Below, piece after piece: positions 10,330-20,970 of a stretch of 47,037 bases of DNA. The translations under genes and the position numbers were made by a program. The DNA is from an uncultured Sulfolobales archaeon (GTDB lineage: Archaea; Thermoproteota; Thermoprotei_A; Sulfolobales; NBVN01), in contig CALIBI010000059.1 of NCBI GenBank assembly GCA_938045815.1, positions 1-47,037 of the forward strand. The letters run 5' to 3'. The stretch's first letter is position 1, and each line of letters starts with the position of its first letter. Below the pieces are notes generated by a model. It was given only the letters and a program-made list of their open reading frames with translations, was not told the origin of the DNA and did not search any database.

Positions 10330-10464
10330 TCAGTCTTTAGATGCAGTACAGTATTTCATGCACGAATTTAAACATAATTCAAGCTCCTCATCTTCTTTCA
10401 ATCCACAAAACTCAGTACAGAAATCTTCACATATCATTATCAAGGAGGAACTCAAACTACTCAC
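10330..10464 (-). CDS. Small cysteine-rich protein with two CX3CX3C motifs (44 aa); not in ORF track
   Basis: GTG-initiated: MSSLSSSLIMICEDFCTEFCGLKEDEELELCLNSCMKYCTASKD*. TATA-like GCTTATATAAAG at 10495-10506 lies ~30 bp upstream on the same strand. Confidence 0.6.
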   Translation of the reverse strand: MSSLSSSLIMICEDFCTEFCGLKEDEELELCLNSCMKYCTASKD

Positions 10465-10618
10465 ACCCACCACATAAAAATAATTAAATAGAAGGCTTAT
10501 ATAAAGTTTTAACTAGTATCTGAACGAGAGTCTATAGAACTTTACGACTCTAATACTAGTTACTACTAATAAAATTTAAATTCTTAAGAATCGCTATTAA
10601 TTAGGTGACTTCAAAACA

Positions 10619-10960
10619 ATGGGAACAACCAGCGAGCAAGATGAAGTTACTTGGGGGATTATAGCTTGGATAATACCTCTAGTAAGTGCTATATTAGCTC
10701 TAGTTTTAAGACCAGGATATAAATACGTTAGGTATTGGGCTTACCTAAACCTATCATTCTTTATAGTGATTGTTATTGGTGGTATCATAGCATTCATATT
10801 AGGTATTATACCCCTTATTGGCTGGATTATAAGCACCCTTATATGGATTGCTCTGCTTGTCTTGTGGATCATAGGGATAGTTAAGTCAGCTAGTAGGGTC
10901 TACTGGAAACCACCAATCATATATGACGTAGCTAGAGCTTTAGGTATTGAGAAAGTCTAG
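10619..10960 (+). CDS. Small membrane protein, DUF4870-like
   Basis: 113 aa with about three TM segments (WGIIAWIIPLVSAILALVL, FFIVIVIGGIIAFILGIIPLIGWI, LIWIALLVLWIIGIVKSA). Confidence 0.6.
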   Translation: MGTTSEQDEVTWGIIAWIIPLVSAILALVLRPGYKYVRYWAYLNLSFFIVIVIGGIIAFILGIIPLIGWIISTLIWIALLVLWIIGIVKSASRVYWKPPIIYDVARALGIEKV

Positions 10961-11053
10961 TAAGCTTAGTCTTTTTGCGAGAAATAATAATGAGAGCATA
11001 ATCTTAGTTTGATTGTTTTTATAGTTTCGCGTTACTAGAATCGTGGTGTTAGT

Positions 11054-11284
11054 ATGAGTGAGTTAGGAGGTAAAGAAAGAGAATTAGTAGTTAGGAATAT
11101 TGATCAGGTATGGTTCGAGTATGATAGGCAGACAGACATCCTCTACATAAACTTTGGTTACGATATCGAGGAAGCTGATGAAGCCTTACTAACAGAAAAT
11201 AATGTGGTTGTGAGGATTAAGGAAGGGAAGATAGTTTCTCTAACTGTATTTGATTTCATGAAGAAAATAGGTCTCGAAGTATGA
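11054..11284 (+). CDS. DUF2283 family protein
   Basis: 76 aa; VWFEYDRQTDILYINFG...VVVRIKEGKIVSLTVFDF is the DUF2283 pattern. Confidence 0.7.
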   Translation: MSELGGKERELVVRNIDQVWFEYDRQTDILYINFGYDIEEADEALLTENNVVVRIKEGKIVSLTVFDFMKKIGLEV

Positions 11285-12963
11285 GTGTGTCGTCACTACT
11301 TAAAGACATTAAGTCTGACGCAAGAACTTACGAACTAATAGAATTAGTTACTAGGTTGTCTTCTTATCACAGGATACAAGGCTCGCGTGAGTTAATAGAA
11401 GCGAGCGACTTCATAAGAGCTTCTCTGGAGGAATCAGGTAATGACGTAAGCGTTAATGTTTTTAACTACGCGAACCCCCCTAAGTGGTTAAGTCCTTTGG
11501 TTGGTTGGGACTTAATCGATGGTGAAGTACGCATCACGTACCCAGAAAAAGGAGTGCTTTCTTCCGTTAGGAAAGCCTTCACAGCTGTAGCTGCTCACTC
11601 ACCGCCGGGTGAGTTCTCCGGTAGAGTTAGTTATGCTGAGAGTGAGGACCTAATACCCGACGGTGTTGAGGTGTTATTAACTAGCAACAGGAGCTTAGAT
11701 ATGTACTTCAAAGCTGTTGAGAAGGGAGCTAAGGCTATCTTAATGTACAAGAGAGACGCGCCGCCGAGAGGCATCCCGTACATAGGGCTTTTCCCCACAC
11801 CTGATGAGGCCTACAAGATGAGGGCTCCAGTACTGTGTATTCCTAGAGGAAGTGCAGAAAAAATAAAAACCCTACTTAGTAGGGGCGAGAAAGTAGTTGT
11901 TGAGGGCTTCGTTAAGTCAGTATATAGTGATCCAAGAGAATTTAGGGTCGTTACGGCAGAGTTCGGTGATAGTGAGACGGAAATACACATAACAGCACAT
12001 TACTGCCACCCTAAAGGAACAGTCAATGACAACGTTAGTGGTGCTGCAACACTACTATACGTAGCTAGATTACTCAGCAGACAACTCACTAAAACGACAT
12101 ATCGTTTGCAAGGTGTTAAGGTCAGATTTGTTTGGGTGCCTGAGCATTACGGGTCGCTAGCTATAGTTAAAAAACTACTTGAGGAGAACATCAAGATTTG
12201 GGGGGTACTTAACCTAGACATGATTGGAGAGAAGCAAAAATTAACGAACTCAGTACTGAATTTCATACGCTCACCAGTGTTGCTCCTAAACACGTTTGAA
12301 GCACACGCTTTCAAGAACTTCTCTGTAAGCTTAGGTGCTGGTTGGGGATTAACTACCTCGAACACTAGAAAATCACCACTAAGATTTGAGTTGAAGCCTT
12401 ATGAAGCCGGGAGCGATCACGACGCTTACGTTGTTTTCGGGATACCAGCGTTCTCACTAACTAACTGGCCCGACAAATTCTATCACACAAACCTGGATTC
12501 TATCGATAAGTTTAGCCCCGTCAACTCTCTAAGAATCGCGATTACAGCACTCAGAACAGCGTTAACTTTCAAACCTGATGAGTCCAGGACAAATCATTAC
12601 GTAAGCTTTGCTAGAGAATCAGAGTATTTTAGTCTCCCGGCATCCTTATATGAAATACGTCAAAACCTGTACGAGAAACGAGGAACCTGCAAGGTCGCGA
12701 GAGAGTTAGCCGGTTATCCATCTCCTCAATACCTCCTTAGAACTATTAAGGAACCTGAAATTCGTGATGAGGTAAAGAAGTTTCTCAGTAGAGCCTCATG
12801 GACTGTGACAGCCTACGTCATAGCGATTCTCTACTCTTCTTGCGGGTTCAGCGTAAGTGACCTAAGAAAGTCTCTAGTTGCTGAGTTAGGGATTAGAATT
12901 GATGAGAAAGATTTCAACACAATAATGAAGTCTATAGAACTATTGAGAGGCACCTTCACGTAG
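11281..12963 (+). CDS. M28-like / DUF4910 aminopeptidase-type protein
   Basis: 560 aa; ITAHYCHPKGTVNDNVSGAATLLYVARLL, VRFVWVPEHYGSLA, GSDHDAYVVFGIPAFSLTNWPDKFYHTNLDSIDKF (zinc peptidase motifs). Confidence 0.83.
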   Translation: MSVSSLLKDIKSDARTYELIELVTRLSSYHRIQGSRELIEASDFIRASLEESGNDVSVNVFNYANPPKWLSPLVGWDLIDGEVRITYPEKGVLSSVRKAFTAVAAHSPPGEFSGRVSYAESEDLIPDGVEVLLTSNRSLDMYFKAVEKGAKAILMYKRDAPPRGIPYIGLFPTPDEAYKMRAPVLCIPRGSAEKIKTLLSRGEKVVVEGFVKSVYSDPREFRVVTAEFGDSETEIHITAHYCHPKGTVNDNVSGAATLLYVARLLSRQLTKTTYRLQGVKVRFVWVPEHYGSLAIVKKLLEENIKIWGVLNLDMIGEKQKLTNSVLNFIRSPVLLLNTFEAHAFKNFSVSLGAGWGLTTSNTRKSPLRFELKPYEAGSDHDAYVVFGIPAFSLTNWPDKFYHTNLDSIDKFSPVNSLRIAITALRTALTFKPDESRTNHYVSFARESEYFSLPASLYEIRQNLYEKRGTCKVARELAGYPSPQYLLRTIKEPEIRDEVKKFLSRASWTVTAYVIAILYSSCGFSVSDLRKSLVAELGIRIDEKDFNTIMKSIELLRGTFT

Positions 12964-13514
12964 TGATCTCTATGCTGCTGGTTTACTACGGTAAGGGCAA
13001 GGGCAAGACTACGGCAGCGTTAGGCACGGTGTTACGAGCTCTGGGGAGGGGTTGGAGAGTGTTGTTAGTTCAGTTTATGAAGAGCGGCTCGAGCGGTGAA
13101 ACACACTTCCTGAAGAGCTTGCCACAAACATACAGAAAAAGAATCTACGTTATTAGTGTGGGTGTGGAGGAATTCATTAATCCGGAAGACTTAAGCAATT
13201 ACGCGGCCTCGGTAACTATGGCTCTAATATACGGCTTCTTCAAAGAAGTTTATCCGTCCTTAATGCGCGGATTACGTCCTAAGTTGGTTGTTTTCGATGA
13301 GTTAGGTATAGCATCACATATAGGACTGATTGAGGAGGGTCTCGTGCTCAGTATCCTGAGAAGATTCGTGGGTAATCCTGAAAAACACGCCATAATTACG
13401 GGAAGATACGTGCCGAAGACTGTGAGAGATGTTGCGGATTTAGTCACTGAAGTGAGGGAAGTCAAGCATTACTATAAAAAAGGCTTTGCTAACATTGAAG
13501 GCTTAGACGTCTAG
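12963..13514 (+). CDS. cobO: Cob(I)yrinic acid a,c-diamide adenosyltransferase, CobA/CobO/BtuR type
   Basis: LLVYYGKGKGKTTAALGTVLRALGRGWRVLLVQFMKS P-loop; VVFDELGIASHIGLI; IITGRYVPKTVRDVADLVTEVREVKH. Confidence 0.92.
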   Translation: MISMLLVYYGKGKGKTTAALGTVLRALGRGWRVLLVQFMKSGSSGETHFLKSLPQTYRKRIYVISVGVEEFINPEDLSNYAASVTMALIYGFFKEVYPSLMRGLRPKLVVFDELGIASHIGLIEEGLVLSILRRFVGNPEKHAIITGRYVPKTVRDVADLVTEVREVKHYYKKGFANIEGLDV

Positions 13515-13524
13515 TTACGATCCA

Positions 13525-15609
13525 TTAAGGTACCAACAACTCATAGAGGTTATATCTAATCACGTAGTACGCGAAAACCAGAGATACTATGCTCATTAAT
13601 TTTATCAGTATGTTTATTGAGGGTCCTGCCGCGTCTTTCATAGGATCGCCGACAGTGTCCCCTATTACGGCGGCTTTATGAGCCTCACTACCCTTACCTC
13701 CGTGATGTCCTGCCTCAATATACTTCTTCGCGTTGTCCCACGTATTCCCTACGTTCCCCTGGAAAAGCCCGAGCAATAACCCAGAAATAGTTGCTGCAAG
13801 CAGCATGCCCGCAAGACCGTGAGGTCCTATAACGAAACCCACGATTAGTGGAGTCATTATAGCTACTATTCCAGGAAGTATTAGTCTCTTTATAGCGTAG
13901 GAAGTCACTATAGCTACTGCTTTACCGTAGTCGGGCTTCTCCTTGAATTCTAGTATTCCTGGTTTCTCTTTGAATTGTCTCCTGATTTCTTCTATTAGAA
14001 CAAACGCTGAATCACTTACTGCCAGTATCACTATTGAGGTGAAGAGAGCAGGCATTACTACCCCTACGAATAACCCTGAGATTAGTCTGGCGTCCAGCAC
14101 TGTTAATGATTGAAATAGGCTACCTAAATCCGCGCCAGTATAGTACTGGAGTATTGACGCGTAAGCTCCTATGAAGGCAAGTGCTGTGAGAGCTGCTGAA
14201 CCTATCGCGAAACCCTTACTAACAGACTTCATGGTATTTCCTGCTGCATCTAGCTTATCGGTTATGCTTCTTACCTCCTCTCCTAAACCAGCCTGCTCAG
14301 CTATCCCGGCGGCGTTATCAGTTATAGGTCCGTATGCATCAGCACTCACTACAACCCCTGTTAGAGATAACATGCCGACAGCGGAGAGTGCCACACCATA
14401 TATGCCTAACCAGAACTCTCGAGTAGGTAGCCACAAAACCAAGAAAGCCGTCAAAGAAGCAATAGATATCATTACTGCGGGTATGAAAGCACTCAAGAAA
14501 CCGTACGAGAAACCCGTCAAGATGGTGAGAGCAGGTCCTGCTTCAGACATTCTAGCAACCTTCTTCACCGGTGAGTACCTAGCGTTAGTGAAGTAATCGC
14601 TAGTTAGTCCTATCGCCACTCCCGCTATCAAACCAGCAATTATTACAACCCATATTCTAATACCTAACTCACCACTAATCAGCTGATTAATTCCAAATAA
14701 TGACATAAGAGCTATTAGAATGGAAGCCACTATAGTAGCTAGAGTTAACGGCTTTGACGGGTCCCCGCCCTCCCTCGTACGCACAACAAAGGAGGATAGT
14801 ATTGATGCCACGATACCCGTGGCAGCTACGAGAAGCGGGACTAGAGCAAAGCTACTCCAAGAAAGACCAAAACCTCTCAGCTGCGTGGATGCTATAACCA
14901 TGGTGGAGATTATGGCTCCGACATAAGACTCGAAAAGATCAGCACCCATCCCAGCCACGTCACCAACATTATCACCAACATTATCTGCTATTACTCCAGG
15001 GTTTCTAGGGTCGTCCTCAGGAATCCCTACCTCAACCTTACCTACTAGATCAGAACCTATGTCAGCAGCTTTAGTGTATATTCCTCCACCGACTCTAGCA
15101 AACAAAGCTACTGAGGAAGCCCCGAAACTATAGCCAATTATATCATTTATGGCTTCAGGAGTCTCGCCGTAAACAATGTATTGAATAACGATTAACAATA
15201 ATCCCACACCAACAGTCATTAAACCCATAACTAAACCGCCATTAAACGCTAGCCTGAGAGCTTTGTTAAGACCCTTCTCCTTAGCAACGTTAGTTGTTCG
15301 TACATTAGCATTCACAGCTATCTTCATGCCGACGAAACCTGCAGTTACTGAAGAGAGTGCACCCAACACGTAGCTAGCCGCCATCCTATACCATCCGAGA
15401 AGCGTTAGAAGAACGACTATTACGGCAGCAATACCGAAGATAACTGTGTATTGTTTCTTGAGATAAGCGCTAGCCCCCTCTTTTATGTATTCATGAATCT
15501 CCACCATCTTACCTGATCCTGCTGGCTCTTTAATGATCTTATAAGAGGTTAGCAAAGCATAAACGATCGCTATCGCCGAAATACCCAAGATCGCAAGCTC
15601 AGCATGCAC
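13525..15609 (-). CDS. hppA: Membrane-bound ion-translocating pyrophosphatase
   Basis: [58 protein letters not shown] track extends to 15798; GTG at 15609 ([15 protein letters not shown]) is the more likely start. Confidence 0.96.
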   Translation of the reverse strand: MHAELAILGISAIAIVYALLTSYKIIKEPAGSGKMVEIHEYIKEGASAYLKKQYTVIFGIAAVIVVLLTLLGWYRMAASYVLGALSSVTAGFVGMKIAVNANVRTTNVAKEKGLNKALRLAFNGGLVMGLMTVGVGLLLIVIQYIVYGETPEAINDIIGYSFGASSVALFARVGGGIYTKAADIGSDLVGKVEVGIPEDDPRNPGVIADNVGDNVGDVAGMGADLFESYVGAIISTMVIASTQLRGFGLSWSSFALVPLLVAATGIVASILSSFVVRTREGGDPSKPLTLATIVASILIALMSLFGINQLISGELGIRIWVVIIAGLIAGVAIGLTSDYFTNARYSPVKKVARMSEAGPALTILTGFSYGFLSAFIPAVMISIASLTAFLVLWLPTREFWLGIYGVALSAVGMLSLTGVVVSADAYGPITDNAAGIAEQAGLGEEVRSITDKLDAAGNTMKSVSKGFAIGSAALTALAFIGAYASILQYYTGADLGSLFQSLTVLDARLISGLFVGVVMPALFTSIVILAVSDSAFVLIEEIRRQFKEKPGILEFKEKPDYGKAVAIVTSYAIKRLILPGIVAIMTPLIVGFVIGPHGLAGMLLAATISGLLLGLFQGNVGNTWDNAKKYIEAGHHGGKGSEAHKAAVIGDTVGDPMKDAAGPSINILIKLMSIVSLVFAYYVIRYNLYELLVP

Positions 15610-15725
15610 GTCACACACCCGGAATACTACACATAAGTTAATGCTTAAAAGCTTTATTTTGTTTAATAAGTGAGGTCTATAGACTCCAGATAATTGGTGG
15701 TGGCTACTGAGGTGATGAGGAAGCA

Positions 15726-16727
15726 TTGAGTACCCAGTATATGTCCATATACACGAGGGTAGGGCTTGACGAGATCCTAGCGACGGCCGTACTCTCAACA
15801 GCTTTGGTTAATAAGGGAATTAAAGCGTACGTGGAGTTCGTCCCTCAAATAGTTAAGAACCCTCTTAAAATAACTAGAAGCTACGTTGTCGGAGTAACAC
15901 CCTCCTCAAACATAGGTATATATAGCTCGATAGGCTTCCACCTAATCCCAGAAAAAAGATTAGGTGTTGTTACCAAATACGATGACGCCGGAAAAAGCGA
16001 GATCTTAATGAGTCTCTCTGAGACATACACTCTAACTGAGGTAGCGTTAGAGTATGTTCAGACACTAAACGCCTCAATAGATCCTCCGGAACAACTAATT
16101 AAGGACATCATACACGTCACTACCGGAAGACCTACTGAAGCCAGCAAGGTAGGTAAGGCTCTAGTCAAGGCTATCAAAATAGGTTGTAGTTCGCCAGACT
16201 TTTTGAGTAATCTCTACGCATACTTCCTGCAAGTACTACGAACTAAATCATACAAGTTAAGTCCCGAGATAGAGGAGAGAGCAGCAAGATATGACGAAGC
16301 TTTAAGACTAATAGATGAATTACTGAAGACTGACAACCTATTAAATTACGGTCCCTTGAGAGTAGCTGTTATATCACGTAGCTTTGAGAAACCATTAATC
16401 CGAGATAATTACAAGTTACTGAAGCCTCTAGTTAATGAGTTACTGATCAAGTTATGTAAAGAAGACGGGATCGGGATGGTAGTTCTTGAGACAGACTTAG
16501 GGCATACCCTAAAGATATGTTTAGGTTCTAGAAGAATTAGTTTCGTTAACATAATATCTTCTCTTCCTAAAGAACTCTCTGACGAGCTTAATGTAACGCT
16601 GAAAGGCAACCACGTATTAATCAAGTTTAAAGACCCTTCTAAGAGTTCCCTAGACGCTGTCTTGAGCATAGCTGACTCCATAGCGACGGGTTTAACTCCT
16701 TTATTGTCTTCAACATCTAAGACGTAG
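15726..16727 (+). CDS. DHH-like protein lacking the catalytic DHH motifs; possible Cdc45/RecJ-dbh-like protein
   Basis: N-term MSTQYMSIYTRVGLDEILATAVLSTALVNKGIKAYVEFV resembles the first DHH strand-helix, but no D-x-D or DHH is present. Confidence 0.4.
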   Translation: MSTQYMSIYTRVGLDEILATAVLSTALVNKGIKAYVEFVPQIVKNPLKITRSYVVGVTPSSNIGIYSSIGFHLIPEKRLGVVTKYDDAGKSEILMSLSETYTLTEVALEYVQTLNASIDPPEQLIKDIIHVTTGRPTEASKVGKALVKAIKIGCSSPDFLSNLYAYFLQVLRTKSYKLSPEIEERAARYDEALRLIDELLKTDNLLNYGPLRVAVISRSFEKPLIRDNYKLLKPLVNELLIKLCKEDGIGMVVLETDLGHTLKICLGSRRISFVNIISSLPKELSDELNVTLKGNHVLIKFKDPSKSSLDAVLSIADSIATGLTPLLSSTSKT

Positions 16728-17695
16728 TGATTATTAAAATGAAGGCAGTAGTTACTGGTGGAGCGGGCTTCATAGGCTCGCACGTAACTGAGTACCTGGT
16801 CCTAAACGATTTTGAGGTAGTGGTTATAGATAACCTGAGTTCCGGTAGTCTGGAAAACATTAACCACATAATTAAGAATGGGAGGGTCAAGCTCTTAATT
16901 AAGGATTTAAAGATCTTCGATAGCGAGTTAAGGAATGCTTTCAGTGAGGCAGACACAGTATATCATTTCGCAGCTAACCCTGAAGTAAGAGTCTCGATAA
17001 CAGAACCGCGCACACATTTCGAGGAAAACGTGTTAGTAACTTTTAATGTTCTCGAGGGTTGCAGATTAAGTGACGTTAAGGAGGTAGTTTTCGCAAGTTC
17101 CTCAACGGTGTATGGTGATGCTCAAGTTTTCCCTACGCCGGAAGATCACCCAACTAGACCTATATCAATTTACGGTGTTTCTAAACTAATGTCTGAGAAC
17201 CTGCTTGCCGGCTACAGCGATATTTACGGCATGAAAGCACTAACTCTTAGATTCGCTAACATAGTAGGTCCCAGGCAAACACACGGCGTTATAGTAGACT
17301 TCATCAACAAATTAAGAAAAAATCCTAGAAAACTTGAAATCCTAGGTGACGGAACACAGAAAAAGTCTTATCTCCACGTGGGAGACTTAATAGACGGGAT
17401 GCGTGTAGCGTTAGATTACTTAAGGAGATCAAGCACTAGATATGAGGTATACAACGTAGGCAATACTGACTGGATAACAGTTAAGGAAATAGCTGACTTG
17501 GTTGTCGAAGAAATGGGTCTCAACAACGTAGAGTACGTGTTCAAACCAGCAACACATGATGGTAGGGGGTGGTTAGGAGACGTTAAATTCATGTTACTTG
17601 ATGTTAGAAGGCTAATGAGCTTGGGGTGGAGACCCAAACTTTCCTCAAAAGAAGCTCTGAGAGAAGCTATCAGGTGGATTAAGGAGAAGTCCTGA
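16727..17695 (+). CDS. NAD-dependent epimerase/dehydratase, UDP-glucose 4-epimerase-like (SDR)
   Basis: VTGGAGFIGSHVTEYL; SSSTVYGD; YGVSKLMSENLL; RFANIVGPRQTHGVI. Confidence 0.92.
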   Translation: MIIKMKAVVTGGAGFIGSHVTEYLVLNDFEVVVIDNLSSGSLENINHIIKNGRVKLLIKDLKIFDSELRNAFSEADTVYHFAANPEVRVSITEPRTHFEENVLVTFNVLEGCRLSDVKEVVFASSSTVYGDAQVFPTPEDHPTRPISIYGVSKLMSENLLAGYSDIYGMKALTLRFANIVGPRQTHGVIVDFINKLRKNPRKLEILGDGTQKKSYLHVGDLIDGMRVALDYLRRSSTRYEVYNVGNTDWITVKEIADLVVEEMGLNNVEYVFKPATHDGRGWLGDVKFMLLDVRRLMSLGWRPKLSSKEALREAIRWIKEKS

Positions 17696-17717
17696 AAATC
17701 TATGTTGCTCTTGCTGC

Positions 17718-19934
17718 TTAGAAAGGAGATATGAAGTCTTCAGGTCTCGGGGGCTCCGGCTTCAGACCTTTCCTCTGTCTTATCTTAGTAACGATATCCA
17801 ACAACAGAGACTCCGGTACTGGTGCCCACCTACTGAATTCAGTGCCCCAGAAAGCCCTGCCAGCGGTCGCTGACCTCAGCTCATTAGCTAAGTCTAGCGA
17901 CTCAGCTACAGGTATCTCAGCTATAACTCTAACAGCGTTACTACTTAACGTAATCACGTCAAGAACTTTACCTCTCTTCCTAGTTATGACCGAGATAGCT
18001 GAACTCATTAAGTCTACCGGTACCCTAATATCTATCTTCTGTATCGGCTCCAGGAGTGTTGGTCTAGATAACAACATTCCAGCATATATCGGGTTCCTGA
18101 CAGCCGGGAATATCTGTGCTGGACCTCTGTGTGCTGGGTCTTCATGAACTACCGCATCATGAAGAATAACCTTCACTCCTCTGACTCTCTCCATGCAGAG
18201 AGGACCCTCACCCATCGCTAATCTGAAGCCCTGAATAATAGTGTCTCTGATTTCTCTCAGATACTGGACACCAGTAGTTTTATCAACGAATACGTTTATA
18301 CCTTCGTCTATAGCCCAGATTCTCTTCGCTTCATCATAGTCCCAACCAGCCTGGTCTCTTAAGATCCTGGCTACCTCTCTAGGATCCATGTTCTCTGTTA
18401 TAGCTCCCTGCTGAATAAGCGAGATTGTTTCATCATTAAGTGGTTCAACACTTATGTAGAGCTTGTTGTGTTTGTTGGGAGACTTACCTTCAAGAACCTG
18501 AGAAGAACCTCTTATAGTTTCCCTATACACGATTATTGGGGGTGTCGTGTCTACTTCTATCCCGTAATTCTCTTTAAGTAATGTGAGAGTTATTTCTAGA
18601 TGTAGGGGGCCCATACCAGCTATCAAGTACTCCCCTGTTTCCTCGTTTATCTTGACTATCAAGTTAGGATCTTCTATAGCCATCTTCCTTAAAGAATCTA
18701 TGAGTTTTGTTAAGTCTTGAGTTTTCTTAGGCTCTATCGCCATAGTGACGACGGGCTCAGTAACATATCTTAGCCTCTCGAATGGCGCGGCCATATCTTT
18801 AAATGCTGTAGTTACTGCTGTTTCTCCCGCTCTAGCTCTCTCAAGACCTAAAACAGCACCGATATTCCCTGCAACAACTTGATCTACCTGCTCTCTGAAA
18901 GGCCCCATATATAGCGATACCTGAAGAATTTTTTGCGGTGTTCTTGAGTTGACTAGCCAGACCTCTTCACCAGACCTGAGAGTACCTGACATTACTCTCC
19001 CAGTAGCCACGAACCCAGCATGAGGATCTAGCCTCATGTCGTTAATCATGTATACTAGCGGTCCGTTAGGATCTGCTTCCAGCATAGCTCTCCCGAGTTC
19101 TGTGTTTATGTCACCCTTCCATATCTTAGGTATCCTGTACTTCTGTGCTACTCTCGGATTAGGAACATTAGTAATCACGGACTCTAACAAAGTTTCGTGT
19201 AGTGGGGCTATTTTCTGGAACTCCTCGACAGCCTCCCTACCCTTCTCATAAGCTTTAATCAACTCCATTATGTTGGTTCCCTTCTTCTGGGCATGCGGTA
19301 CTGTCAAACCTATCTTATCTTTTGCTGAACCAAATATTACCTGACCCTTCGCAGCATCTAAGACCCACTTATCCCTAAACTCCGGGTCAGCATTCTCTAT
19401 TATTAACCTATTAACTTCTTTTATGATGTCTACAAACCTTTTCTGGATCTCCTGTGGTGAGAGCTTAAGTTCTTTTATTAATCTGTCTATCTTATTTATG
19501 AATAAGAGTGGCCTTACTCTCTCCTCTAGAGATTGCCTGAGCACTGTTTCTGTTTGAGTCATTACTCCCTCGACTGCATCAACCACAACTATCGCGCCAT
19601 CAAGAACACGCAAAGACCTAGTAACCTTGCCTGAGAAATCTACGTGTCCTGGAGTATCAATCAAATTTATGACGTATCCTCTACCACCTAACTCGTGGTA
19701 TAGGCTAATGTTAGCGGCCTTTACCGTAACACCTCTTTTTTGTTCTACGTCAAGATAATCTAGAGCTAGAGCCTCACCAGCAACCTTAGCAGAGATTATG
19801 CCTGCCGCAGCTAACAGGACGTCAGACGTTGTGGTTTTGCCGTGGTCTACGTGCGCAATTATACCTATGTTTCTCACGTGCTCCAAATCACTCATTATCT
19901 TCTGGATCTGCTCTACAGTCTTGTACCTAGGCAT
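17718..19934 (-). CDS. fusA: Translation elongation factor EF-2
   Basis: GTPase motifs [23 protein letters not shown]-term [52 protein letters not shown] start (19934) is preferred over the track's 20024. Confidence 0.97.
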   Translation of the reverse strand: MPRYKTVEQIQKIMSDLEHVRNIGIIAHVDHGKTTTSDVLLAAAGIISAKVAGEALALDYLDVEQKRGVTVKAANISLYHELGGRGYVINLIDTPGHVDFSGKVTRSLRVLDGAIVVVDAVEGVMTQTETVLRQSLEERVRPLLFINKIDRLIKELKLSPQEIQKRFVDIIKEVNRLIIENADPEFRDKWVLDAAKGQVIFGSAKDKIGLTVPHAQKKGTNIMELIKAYEKGREAVEEFQKIAPLHETLLESVITNVPNPRVAQKYRIPKIWKGDINTELGRAMLEADPNGPLVYMINDMRLDPHAGFVATGRVMSGTLRSGEEVWLVNSRTPQKILQVSLYMGPFREQVDQVVAGNIGAVLGLERARAGETAVTTAFKDMAAPFERLRYVTEPVVTMAIEPKKTQDLTKLIDSLRKMAIEDPNLIVKINEETGEYLIAGMGPLHLEITLTLLKENYGIEVDTTPPIIVYRETIRGSSQVLEGKSPNKHNKLYISVEPLNDETISLIQQGAITENMDPREVARILRDQAGWDYDEAKRIWAIDEGINVFVDKTTGVQYLREIRDTIIQGFRLAMGEGPLCMERVRGVKVILHDAVVHEDPAHRGPAQIFPAVRNPIYAGMLLSRPTLLEPIQKIDIRVPVDLMSSAISVITRKRGKVLDVITLSSNAVRVIAEIPVAESLDLANELRSATAGRAFWGTEFSRWAPVPESLLLDIVTKIRQRKGLKPEPPRPEDFISPF

Positions 19935-20023
19935 ACCTACTACCCACAAAAGTAATTTTAAGAAAGTTATAAGCTTAAGTTTCTCTGATTCCTTAAGTAA
20001 GTACTTCAGAGACGGGTCATCCA

Positions 20024-20725
20024 CTACCTCTTACCAATAAACTTATCTAACGAAGTTCCTGTAGTGTTCTGAGACCCCTCCTCAACTATCTTCTTGAATA
20101 GCTTCGCTTTATCCTCACTCATACCATCAACTCTCACGAGTTCCGTCACTTGAGCATTAATTACTGCTTTCAAGCTACCGAATTTGTGAAGCAGCCTCTC
20201 TGCCAACGTGGGTCCTATCTTAGGGAAGGAAGAAAGCACGTAGATCTGCCAAGCTCTCAAATCACTTGTTTTAGGCTTCTTATTCTTCCTGTAAGTAGGT
20301 AAGGAAACAGGAGCTTTTCTGCTGACTTTCTGTGTTTTCTCGGCGATATACTTAATGAGTTCAGCAGTATGTCTAGAGTTCCTTGTGTAAAGTACGGGGA
20401 TATTGAAAGACAGCACAGCACTAACTAAGGCAGCCTCAATAGACCTAGGATTCTCCGTGTACTTATCAACGTCTAGTAAATCACCCTCTACAAGCAAGAC
20501 TGCTTTAAATCCTACAAGACTCTTCAGTCTCTTCAACTGATCGAAAAACCTACCCTCATAAACAGACTTAATTAAGTCATCTAACCTCTTCCTCTCCAAA
20601 ACAATTAAGTCATTAATAATGTAATCACCTACATCTAATGCCTTAAAAATGACTGAAACCCCCATACTCGATAAATAGTAAGGAACCTCAGAAGATCTCT
20701 CACGCTCGTCAACGTGAACCCTCAT
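20024..20725 (-). CDS. XPF/ERCC4-type 3'-flap nuclease with C-terminal HhH
   Basis: [68 protein letters not shown] (ERKxxxD motif) plus Hh[26 protein letters not shown]. Confidence 0.93.
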   Translation of the reverse strand: MRVHVDERERSSEVPYYLSSMGVSVIFKALDVGDYIINDLIVLERKRLDDLIKSVYEGRFFDQLKRLKSLVGFKAVLLVEGDLLDVDKYTENPRSIEAALVSAVLSFNIPVLYTRNSRHTAELIKYIAEKTQKVSRKAPVSLPTYRKNKKPKTSDLRAWQIYVLSSFPKIGPTLAERLLHKFGSLKAVINAQVTELVRVDGMSEDKAKLFKKIVEEGSQNTTGTSLDKFIGKR

Positions 20726-20970
20726 CCCACAACCAACTCCAGATAGTATTCCGTAAACTATTCTTAAATCTACGAACCCTCTACAACATATCAACTTAAG
20801 GGGTTGTTTGTTCTAGATCTCGCGTGGACTCTTGTGTTGTTAGCTAGAACGTAGTTCACGCGTGGGGGTCCGCGTGAGTTTGAACTCTCTGTTATGGTGT
20901 GGTTTGAGTTTTCTATTCACTCTCATGAACTCAAGAAAAGAATCAAGACTGAAAATAACCCAGATGCTTC

